Source: Candidatus Stahliibacteriota bacterium
Lineage (GTDB): Bacteria; Hydrothermota; Tepidihabitantia; B3-TA06
Direction of reading: 5' to 3'
Length of the DNA stretch: 7,084 nucleotides
NCBI GenBank assembly: GCA_030670165.1
Contig: DAOVCF010000103.1
Coordinates: 1 to 7,084, forward strand
In this document: positions 1 to 5,736 of the stretch, one piece after another
Layout: every line of letters begins with the position of its first letter
How positions within the stretch are numbered: the stretch's first letter is position 1
Position numbers and translations under genes: made by a program
Notes under the pieces: model-generated
Told to the model about the DNA's origin: nothing
The model's database searches: none
What the model saw: the letters and a program-made list of their open reading frames with translations, nothing else

Positions 1-987
1 AATCTGCCTGAAATAGGCTACGAGGCAATGTTCAAAGCCGACACCTCGGAAGAAATAATTGTGGACGTTGGGGCAACCGGCGGGCCGCAAACCTGGGATT
101 TCTCCCGCGCCGTAGAAGGCACCGAGGTCCCGTTCGAGGTGCTCGATCTTGAAGATACCCCGGCAGGGGATTCATTCTCTACCGTAGCGGATTTCGTCTA
201 TCACATAGATAGGCTGCCGATCAACGATACTATGAGCGTTGAGTCATGGCAGTATCTCAAAGTAACCCCGAGCGAGTTGCTTATGGTAGGCGACTATAAC
301 ATAGTATTCGATAGCATGGCGCTGTTCCATGATTACGAACCGGATCGCACCAACTCCTCTTTACCCGTTCAGATGGGAGCACAATGGCAAGACTCTTACT
401 ATACCGCAGACACCTTGGACGAGACAGGACTTATTGTTTTGGAAATGTGGGGAGCAAGCTCAAGCGAAGTAGACGCCTGGGGTAGCGTCACTGTTCCCGC
501 AGGAACCTACAATGTGTTGCGAACCATCTCCTATGATACTACCATTACCCGATTAACCATATTTTCCCCCGGCGATCCGGATACCGTAACAACCATAAAC
601 TACACATGGGCGGCTGCAGATGTAGGACCGGTGATGATGATAAGGAGCCAGGACTGGGAAACCGATCCAGAGTTCGATACAGCCGGCACTTACGTGGTGC
701 TTACGGAGAACAACCTCACCCCGGGCATCGAAGAGACAAAAATGACCGCTTCGCCAGAGATACGCATACGGGACCAAAAGGTCTTCTTCCATACAGCTCA
801 GGCCGGGGTTGTAGAGCTTAATCTTTACGATGTGGGAGGCAGAATGGCCGCTTGCCTGTGTCATGGAACCCTGCCAGCAGGAGAATACAGTTTGCCGCTG
901 CCAGCAGACCTTCTACGCGGGGTATACTTTGTGCGAATGAGAACATCCACTGGGAGCATGACAGGTAAGTTCGTGGTGCTTGACTAA
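1..987 (+). CDS. Secreted protein of unknown function with T9SS/FlgD-like C-terminal sorting domain (5' partial)
   Basis: The reading frame is open from base 1 (it reads NLPEIGYEAMFKAD through the first ATG at 28), so the true start and any signal peptide probably lie upstream and 328 residues are visible. I do not recognise the main domain. It is rich in Thr, Asp, Val and aromatic residues, has few Lys, and alternates like an extracellular beta protein, with a GGPQTWDFS motif near residues 26-34. The last 75 or so residues (about 254-328) resemble the C-terminal sorting or FlgD-like Ig fold: VELNLYDVGGR, then GEYSLPLP, GVYFVRM and a final GKFVVLD. In Bacteroidetes and related FCB lineages this domain directs proteins through the type IX secretion system to the surface, so an extracellular location is inferred. 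It is followed by a terminator and is transcriptionally separate from pyrG. Confidence is high that it is a real gene and low on its role. Confidence 0.85.
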   Translation, partial: NLPEIGYEAMFKADTSEEIIVDVGATGGPQTWDFSRAVEGTEVPFEVLDLEDTPAGDSFSTVADFVYHIDRLPINDTMSVESWQYLKVTPSELLMVGDYNIVFDSMALFHDYEPDRTNSSLPVQMGAQWQDSYYTADTLDETGLIVLEMWGASSSEVDAWGSVTVPAGTYNVLRTISYDTTITRLTIFSPGDPDTVTTINYTWAAADVGPVMMIRSQDWETDPEFDTAGTYVVLTENNLTPGIEETKMTASPEIRIRDQKVFFHTAQAGVVELNLYDVGGRMAACLCHGTLPAGEYSLPLPADLLRGVYFVRMRTSTGSMTGKFVVLD

Positions 988-1007
988 GCAAAAAGGATTA
1001 AAGCCGG

Positions 1008-1032
1008 AAGGCGGGGCAAGCCCCGCCTTTTT
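1008..1032 (+). terminator. Rho-independent terminator after the secreted-protein gene
   Basis: A perfect 9-bp stem (AAGGCGGGG at 1008-1016 pairing with CCCCGCCTT at 1021-1029) closes a four-base CAAG loop and runs directly into five Ts (1028-1032). It lies 20 bases after the TAA at 985-987. It should end the upstream transcript and insulate pyrG, whose promoter lies about 75 bases further on. Confidence 0.93.
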
Positions 1033-1107
1033 ATTTGATGCACACCTATAGGAAACGGCGTAATACCTCAGTTCTCCAGGATGGCACCCCAATTGCTAAC
1101 AAAGTCC

Positions 1108-1135
1108 TTGACTAATCCCTAAATCGAACTACAAT
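1108..1135 (+). promoter_or_regulatory. Sigma-70-type promoter for pyrG and probably the downstream operon
   Basis: TTGACT at 1108-1113 (five of six matches to TTGACA) is followed after 16 bases by TACAAT at 1130-1135 (five of six matches to TATAAT). The 7 bases after the -10 box are AAACTCC and the next base, 1143, is the G of the pyrG GTG start. With usual spacing, transcription would begin at about 1142-1143, giving an mRNA with essentially no 5' leader. No Shine-Dalgarno-like run precedes the start, which fits a leaderless message. There is no room for a leader-based control element downstream of this promoter. The call assumes a sigma-70-like housekeeping factor; Bacteroidetes-type promoters differ. 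Confidence 0.7.
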
Positions 1136-1142
1136 AAACTCC

Positions 1143-2771
1143 GTGGCAAAGTATATATTCGTAACCGGAGGGGTTGTCTCTTCGCTTGGTAAGGGAATAA
1201 CCGCATCCTCCATAGGTCTGCTCTTAAAGAGCCGGGGGTTCAGGGTAAGTCTCCAGAAATTCGATCCTTACATCAACGTCGATCCAGGCACCATGAATCC
1301 CTACCAGCACGGCGAGGTGTTCGTAACCCAGGACGGGGCCGAGACCGATCTTGACCTTGGCCATTACGAGCGATTCATAGATGAGAACCTCACCAAGGAC
1401 AACAACCACACCACAGGGCAGATCTACGAGAGTGTCCTTGAGAAGGAACGCAAGGGCCTCTTTTTGGGAGGCACCGTTCAGGTGGTCCCTCACATCACCA
1501 ACGAGATCAAGCAGCGCATCACCAAACTTGCCTCCAAGGAGTCGCTGGACGTTGTGATCTGCGAGATCGGCGGGACGGTCGGCGACATCGAGGGTCAACC
1601 TTTCCTTGAGGCTATTCGCCAGCTCAGGCTCGATTTAGGGCAGGGGAACGTTCTGTACGTACACGTAACCCTTGTTCCATACATCGCGACCTCGGGCGAG
1701 TTCAAAACCAAGCCTACCCAGCACTCGGTTAAAGAACTTCGCGCTGCCGGCATCCAGCCGGACATCATCATCGCCCGCTCCACCGAACGCATGCCCCGCG
1801 CCGCACGGGACAAGATATCACTATTCTGCAGCGTAGAGAAGGAAGCGGTAATAGACGCCCCTGACGTAGAAAGTATCTACGAGGTGCCGCTCATTTTCCA
1901 CGAGCAGGAACTCGACAGGCTCGTGATCGCAAAGCTCGGACTTGCTGAGAATCCTGCAGAGCTTTCGGCATGGCGAGACTTCGTGGAGCGTGAACGCAAC
2001 CGCAGGGAGACTATACACATAGCGCTGGTGGGCAAATACACCGGGCTGAAAGACGCCTACAAGAGCGTAATCGAGGCCTTAAACCATGCGGCGGTGGCCG
2101 AAGGGGTGAAGCTGGACCTGGTGTGGGTGGAATCGAGCGATTACGACGAAGATAAGTTCGAGGGATTTAAAGACATAGACGGCATCCTGGTTCCGGGAGG
2201 ATTCGGTATAAGGGGAATTGAAGGCAAGATTCGAGTGGTACGGTACGCGCGCGAGAAGCCTATCCCCTACCTTGGCCTGTGCGTAGGACTTCAGGTCGCG
2301 GTGATAGAGTTCGCGCGCGACGTATGCGGTCTTGAAGACGCCAACAGCACCGAGTTCAATAAAAAAACCCCGCACCCGGTTATAGATCTCATGCCCGAGC
2401 AGAAGAACGTCTACCGCAAGGGCGGGACCATGCGGCTGGGTTCCTACCCTTGTGTACTGAAACCTGAAACCAGGACACGAGAGTACTACGGGAAAGAGGT
2501 GGTATTCGAGAGACATCGTCACCGCTACGAGGTAAATCCTGCCTATCTGGAAAGACTGCAAGACGCCGGTCTTGCGATCTCCGGCTCCTCTCCCGACGGT
2601 CTGCTCGCAGAGATCGTAGAACTCCCCGATCATCCGTTCTTCATAGCAAGCCAGTTCCATCCGGAGTTTTGCTCAAGGCCGCTTCGCCCGCATTCCCTTT
2701 TTGCCGCTTTCATAAGCAAAGCCCATGAATACGCTGCCCGTTCAGGGCTGGCCGATTCACCCGCCAAGTAA
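1143..2771 (+). CDS. pyrG: CTP synthase (glutamine-hydrolysing)
   Basis: It converts UTP, ATP and glutamine to CTP in the cytoplasm, the last step of pyrimidine nucleotide synthesis. The 542 residues match the family length (E. coli 545). The N-terminal synthetase domain starts with the conserved YIFVTGGVVSSLGKG P-loop (residues 4-18), followed by KFDPYINVDPGTMNPYQHGEVFVT, the DGAETDLDLGHYERF segment, the EIGGTVGDIE metal-site segment and the KTKPTQHSVKELR UTP-site segment. The C-terminal class I glutamine amidotransferase domain has GGFGIRG, the nucleophile Cys380 in GLCVGLQ (usually GICLGMQ), HRHRYEVN, and the catalytic His506 and Glu508 in FHPE. The GTG at 1143 is chosen because the conserved family N-terminus follows at once. 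It has no Shine-Dalgarno and sits where the promoter should start transcription. The acyltransferase gene starts 17 bases after its TAA, so it is probably the first gene of the LPS operon. Confidence 0.98.
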   Translation: MAKYIFVTGGVVSSLGKGITASSIGLLLKSRGFRVSLQKFDPYINVDPGTMNPYQHGEVFVTQDGAETDLDLGHYERFIDENLTKDNNHTTGQIYESVLEKERKGLFLGGTVQVVPHITNEIKQRITKLASKESLDVVICEIGGTVGDIEGQPFLEAIRQLRLDLGQGNVLYVHVTLVPYIATSGEFKTKPTQHSVKELRAAGIQPDIIIARSTERMPRAARDKISLFCSVEKEAVIDAPDVESIYEVPLIFHEQELDRLVIAKLGLAENPAELSAWRDFVERERNRRETIHIALVGKYTGLKDAYKSVIEALNHAAVAEGVKLDLVWVESSDYDEDKFEGFKDIDGILVPGGFGIRGIEGKIRVVRYAREKPIPYLGLCVGLQVAVIEFARDVCGLEDANSTEFNKKTPHPVIDLMPEQKNVYRKGGTMRLGSYPCVLKPETRTREYYGKEVVFERHRHRYEVNPAYLERLQDAGLAISGSSPDGLLAEIVELPDHPFFIASQFHPEFCSRPLRPHSLFAAFISKAHEYAARSGLADSPAK

Positions 2772-2788
2772 GAAAGAGGGCTAGCCCC

Positions 2789-3544
2789 GTGCTGATCGTA
2801 TTCTTTTTGATTCTGCTGCGGTCAACCCCATTTGAGATAGCGATGATTCTCGCAAGACTGCTTGTAAGGACGTATGCGGCATTCGTTCCGGTCGGCCGCT
2901 TTCAACTGCACAAAGCCGCTCAAAGGCTTGGAAGCCGACGATTCCGTGCAAAGGATTATTTAGACCGTGCGGCGTTCAATCTCGTCGTGATGGCACGCAT
3001 GGGAACCGGGTTTTCACGCAGGCTAACCGAGAGGGTGCTCATTGAAGGCGAGGAACGCGTCCGCAGACTCAGGGATGCGGGGAATCCGGCGGTGATTGCG
3101 ACCTTCCACTACGGGCCGTGGGAACTTCTTTCCGAAACGTTCGCAAGAAAAGGCTATCCGGTTGCGGCGCTCGTAGGCCGCCAAAGCATGCGTATCTTCG
3201 AGGGTTATCTTGCGGCCTTACGGCGCAGGACAGGCCTTAGAACCATAACCGACTTGAACTCGGCATCACGCGTCCTTCAGAACGGTATGTTCCTTGCCGT
3301 ACTTCTGGACAAGACCCGCCGCGCTAAAACCCGGGCTTGGGGATTGCCTTATTCGGACTATAATGTATCCATGATACCCCAGCGGCTCGCAAAAAAGACG
3401 GGCTCCAGCCTGATCCCCGTGATGTGTCGTTTCCGCAACCGAAGGCTCGAGGTAACTATAGGTTCTCCTACCAAAGACCTTCGCGAGTTCTTTAGACCCT
3501 TCTTTCAAGAGACCCCGTTCGAGTGGCTCGTATGGGGGGAGTGA
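2789..3544 (+). CDS. Lipid A late acyltransferase-like protein (LpxL/HtrB-LPLAT family)
   Basis: Family members transfer an acyl chain from acyl-ACP or acyl-CoA to lipid A or related lipids at the cytoplasmic face of the inner membrane. The protein has 251 residues, shorter than the roughly 300 of E. coli LpxL. The N-terminus is hydrophobic (residues 2-10, and about 17-36) and may anchor it. The catalytic HX4E motif is clear: His107-Tyr-Gly-Pro-Trp-Glu112, after VIATF. LLDKTRRAK and the following IPQRLAKKTGSSLIPV segment align with the conserved second half of LpxL. It ends TPFEWLVWGE, where LpxL proteins usually continue PEQWLW-x-HRRFK, so the last basic motif is missing. The GTG start follows AGAGGG (2775-2780) by 8 bases. 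The stop TGA shares its A with the lptC ATG (TGATG). Its place beside lptC-lptA-lptB supports a lipid A role, but the acceptor cannot be told from sequence, so no gene symbol is given. Confidence 0.88.
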   Translation: MLIVFFLILLRSTPFEIAMILARLLVRTYAAFVPVGRFQLHKAAQRLGSRRFRAKDYLDRAAFNLVVMARMGTGFSRRLTERVLIEGEERVRRLRDAGNPAVIATFHYGPWELLSETFARKGYPVAALVGRQSMRIFEGYLAALRRRTGLRTITDLNSASRVLQNGMFLAVLLDKTRRAKTRAWGLPYSDYNVSMIPQRLAKKTGSSLIPVMCRFRNRRLEVTIGSPTKDLREFFRPFFQETPFEWLVWGE

Positions 3545-4092
3545 TGCGGAAGATACCCTGGTCAGTCTTCTGGATGTTTGGCTGCGTATTGCTTCTGGGG
3601 TCCTGTTCCGGGGAGGAACGGGAAAAGGTCGCCGAAGAAGAACTGCCGAGCCAGATCGTCGACAACTTCCAGATGCAGGAATCCAAGAGCGGCAAGGCGC
3701 TTTATTTCCTTCAAGGCCGCCGCGCGTTCTACTACGATAAGCGATCGGAGATCGTGGTGCTTGATCCGCACATAACCTTCTACGGACGCGGTAAAGAAGT
3801 AACCTCGGAGGCGGTATGCGACTCGGGCGTGATATCGAACCGTACCAGTGATCTCGTAGCTTATGGACACGTTGTTGTTACAACATCAGACAGTACAATC
3901 CTTTACACGGATTCCCTGGCCTGGTTCAACCGGCGCGCCAAGATAGAAACCGACGCAGAGGTAACTATCGCATCAGGAGAAGGAACCATCAAAGGCAAAG
4001 GCCTCATCTCCGACGCCGACTTAAACAGAATAGAGATCAAGGAGGAGGTCTCAGGAACCACCCCGTTCTCGATAGATGAGGAGAGCGAATGA
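3544..4092 (+). CDS. lptC: LPS export ABC transporter periplasmic protein LptC, probable lipoprotein
   Basis: LptC takes LPS from the inner-membrane LptB2FG transporter and passes it to LptA. The 182-residue protein shows the usual LptC pattern: a beta-rich domain from about residue 30 with regularly spaced segments (ALYFLQGRRAFYY, ITFYGRGKEVTSEAVCDSGVI, DLVAYGHVVVTT, TILYTDSLAWFNRRAKIETDAEVTI, GTIKGKGLISDADLNRIEIKEEVSG). The N-terminus has Arg2-Lys3, a hydrophobic stretch (about 8-19) and a lipobox LGSC with Cys21, followed by SGEE. This differs from E. coli LptC, which has a transmembrane anchor. The ATG at 3544 is chosen because it gives a compact signal peptide and overlaps the previous stop by one base. 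In-frame GTG 3523, ATG 3532 and GTG 3541 are alternatives that would lengthen it by up to seven residues. The G-rich run at 3534-3541 can act as ribosome binding site. Its stop overlaps the lptA start (ATGA). Confidence 0.88.
   Translation: MRKIPWSVFWMFGCVLLLGSCSGEEREKVAEEELPSQIVDNFQMQESKSGKALYFLQGRRAFYYDKRSEIVVLDPHITFYGRGKEVTSEAVCDSGVISNRTSDLVAYGHVVVTTSDSTILYTDSLAWFNRRAKIETDAEVTIASGEGTIKGKGLISDADLNRIEIKEEVSGTTPFSIDEESE
4078..4085 (+). promoter_or_regulatory. Ribosome binding site of lptA
   Basis: GAGGAGAG lies inside the 3' end of lptC, with its GGAG core (4080-4083) five bases before the ATG at 4089. It supports starting lptA at the ATGA overlap and suggests that ribosomes finishing lptC reinitiate or are newly recruited here. 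Confidence 0.75.
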
Positions 4093-4991
4093 TTTTGCTT
4101 TCTCTCATTATTTGCTCCGGACTCCAATACACGGCGGACAAGATGGAGAACCTGCGAGAGGGTGCGGGCAGAACGACACACCTTATCGGCAACGTGCATC
4201 TTTATGAAGAAAAACTCGATATCCGGGGCGCCGAGGCGTGGTTCAAGCCTGCAGAAGAGAGTTTCATAGTATACGACTCGCTGCGCATAAAGGCGCAGGA
4301 CGCGGATATTACCGCGGACTCGCTGTGGTTTGAGACCGGGAACCGCATCTCGCATCTTTACCGCAGGGTCATCGTAAAAAGAGGGAACACGGAGATAAGA
4401 GCTCCTGAAATCACGATATACCACCGCACGAGAACCGCAAAGATCCCATACGGTGCCCAGATACGGGATCTAAAGGAGGAGATCCTGGTAACAGGGGACG
4501 CGGTCTCCTACAGCCTGGAGGATGATAAAGGCACCATAGAACGTAATCCCCGCCTGAGGGAGGATCGAGACTCATCGAATTTTCAGATCACAAGCAAGCG
4601 CATGCACATTGATCAAGGCAATAAATCGGCAAGCGCGGCGGAGAACGTACGTATAGTTACCGAGGATGCGAACGTCTACTGCGACACACTCATTCTATTC
4701 TATGAGCAGGATTTTGGGCATGCGTTCGGGAACACGGCTATAGAAAGCCCTGAGGGCAGAATCGAGGCTGACTCGGCCGATTTCAGGCTTACCGGACGCA
4801 ACCTTGAGGAGATATTCCTTTACCCATATGTCGTAACCCGTTACCGCACCGAAGGCCAGGACTCGGTGGTAGTCCGCTCACCCTATTTGACCATCGATCT
4901 TTCGAAAAAGAACGCTGAAACCCTGATCTTTACTGGAGGAACAAGTGGCACCTACTTCTGGCGAGAAGCAGAAGCCCGAGACGAAGAGTAA
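4089..4991 (+). CDS. lptA: LptA/OstA-family periplasmic LPS-bridge protein
   Basis: LptA forms the periplasmic beta-jellyroll bridge that carries LPS from LptC to the outer-membrane LptD. The protein is 300 residues, clearly longer than E. coli LptA (about 185). It is built of repeated OstA-like strands: LIGNVHLYEEKLDIRGAEAWF, DADITADSLWFETG, RRVIVKRGNTEIRAPEITIYHRTRTA, EEILVTGDAVSYSLEDDKG, NVRIVTEDANVYCDTLILFYEQ and GRIEADSADFRLTGRNLEEIFLYPYV, covering roughly residues 20-285. The N-terminus MILLSLIICSG is short, hydrophobic and lacks a basic n-region, so it is a weak signal peptide, although periplasmic export is expected from the family. It starts in an ATGA overlap with lptC after a good ribosome binding site, and its last 47 bases overlap lptB. 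An N-terminal OstA-like part of LptD is an alternative, but there is no C-terminal beta-barrel here, so LptA fits better. Confidence 0.85.
   Translation: MILLSLIICSGLQYTADKMENLREGAGRTTHLIGNVHLYEEKLDIRGAEAWFKPAEESFIVYDSLRIKAQDADITADSLWFETGNRISHLYRRVIVKRGNTEIRAPEITIYHRTRTAKIPYGAQIRDLKEEILVTGDAVSYSLEDDKGTIERNPRLREDRDSSNFQITSKRMHIDQGNKSASAAENVRIVTEDANVYCDTLILFYEQDFGHAFGNTAIESPEGRIEADSADFRLTGRNLEEIFLYPYVVTRYRTEGQDSVVVRSPYLTIDLSKKNAETLIFTGGTSGTYFWREAEARDEE
4935..4940 (+). promoter_or_regulatory. Ribosome binding site deciding the lptB start
   Basis: GGAGGA sits four bases before the GTG at 4945, inside lptA. It is the strongest Shine-Dalgarno match in the window. No other ATG, GTG or TTG occurs in the lptB frame before the conserved ABC core, so this site fixes the start and the unusual 47-base overlap. 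Confidence 0.85.
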
Positions 4992-5736
4992 GAAACCCGA
5001 GACCAGAACCAACTCAAGCGTCTTACGAGCAGAAGGTCTGCGCAAGGAGTTTGGCAAGCGGGCGGTTGTGCAGGACGTATCTTTACAGCTTCATCAGGGT
5101 GAGGTTGTAGGTCTTCTGGGTCCCAACGGCGCGGGCAAAACCACGACCTTCTCGATGATCATCGGATTCCTGCAGCCTACGGCAGGGGAAATAACGATAG
5201 ACGGAAAGCGCATCAACGACCTGCCTATCTTCCGCCGTGCCCGACTGGGAATAGGTTATCTTTCCCAGGAAGCATCCATCTTCCGCAAGCTAAGCGTTGA
5301 GGATAACATAAAAGCCGTTCTTGAGCTGCGAGGCTACCCCAAAGAAGAGATCGAGAAACGCACACAGACCCTCTTAAAGAAGTTCGAGATCGGGAACCTG
5401 CGGCGGTCGAAGGGGAATACCCTCTCAGGAGGAGAAAGACGCAGGGTTGAGATAGCCCGGGCGCTCGCCACCCAACCCAAGTTCCTCCTGCTTGACGAAC
5501 CCTTCACCGGCATAGATCCGATAGTACGTGGAGAGATACAGAAGATAATACTCCTTTTGAAGAAAGAGGACATCGGGATACTCGTAACCGACCATAACGT
5601 GCGAGAGACCTTTGAGATCACCGATCGTACCTATCTCATGTACGACTCACGCATCCTCGTATCAGGTACACCTCACGAGCTTGTCTCAAACAAGAAGGTG
5701 CGCGAGGTCTACCTGGGTAAAAAATTCAAGATATGA
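4945..5736 (+). CDS. lptB: LPS export ABC transporter ATP-binding protein LptB
   Basis: LptB is the cytoplasmic ATPase of the LptB2FG transporter that extracts LPS from the inner membrane. All ABC motifs are intact in the 263 residues: Walker A GPNGAGKT (59-66), Q-loop Gln108 in YLSQEASIFRKLSVEDN, signature LSGGE (160-164), Walker B FLLLDEP (180-186) with Glu185, and H-loop His217 in TDHNVRET. The LptB-specific strings GLLGPNGAGKTTTF, QEASIF, GGERRRVEIARALA and VYLG near the C-terminus match E. coli LptB closely, so a general branched-chain amino acid ATPase is unlikely. It is about 22 residues longer than E. coli LptB because of a charged N-terminal tail (residues 2-25, Lys/Glu/Thr/Pro-rich with two KPET units) before the usual VLRAEGLRKEFG start. 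GTG 4945 has a strong ribosome binding site. Its stop overlaps the rpoN start (ATGA), repeating the lptB-rpoN order of Proteobacteria. Confidence 0.97.
   Translation: MAPTSGEKQKPETKSKKPETRTNSSVLRAEGLRKEFGKRAVVQDVSLQLHQGEVVGLLGPNGAGKTTTFSMIIGFLQPTAGEITIDGKRINDLPIFRRARLGIGYLSQEASIFRKLSVEDNIKAVLELRGYPKEEIEKRTQTLLKKFEIGNLRRSKGNTLSGGERRRVEIARALATQPKFLLLDEPFTGIDPIVRGEIQKIILLLKKEDIGILVTDHNVRETFEITDRTYLMYDSRILVSGTPHELVSNKKVREVYLGKKFKI
4972..5003 (+). repeat. Short imperfect direct repeat encoding the LptB KPET units
   Basis: AAGCCCGAGAC (4972-4982) and AAACCCGAGAC (4993-5003) differ at one base and are offset by 21 bases, exactly seven codons, giving two KPET units in the LptB tail. The first copy and the lptA stop (4989-4991) lie in the part shared by lptA and lptB. 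The pattern suggests a small in-frame tandem duplication. Confidence 0.6.

Noticed and set aside
553..864. 103-codon minus-strand open frame and a 71-codon plus-strand frame at 606-821 within the secreted-protein gene
   Set aside because: Both are out-of-frame shadows of the main coding frame, which continues unbroken to a recognisable C-terminal domain.
988..1142. Possible riboswitch or attenuator before pyrG
   Set aside because: The only stable hairpin (1008-1029) belongs to the upstream terminator and lies before the pyrG promoter, so it would not be in the pyrG transcript.
2079..2660. 193-codon open frame on the minus strand inside pyrG
   Set aside because: It is fully antisense to the conserved amidotransferase half of pyrG, shows no recognisable domain, and arises from the codon bias of the + strand gene.
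1143..2771. Amidotransferase motif GLCVGLQ in PyrG as a sign of lost activity
   Set aside because: The nucleophile Cys380 and the His506/Glu508 pair are present. The changes from GICLGMQ are conservative hydrophobic swaps.
3523..3543. Earlier start of lptC at GTG 3523 or ATG 3532
   Set aside because: These add residues ahead of the Arg-Lys n-region of the signal peptide and increase the overlap with the acyltransferase. The ATG at 3544 gives a standard signal peptide and a TGATG junction, though the earlier starts are not strictly excluded.
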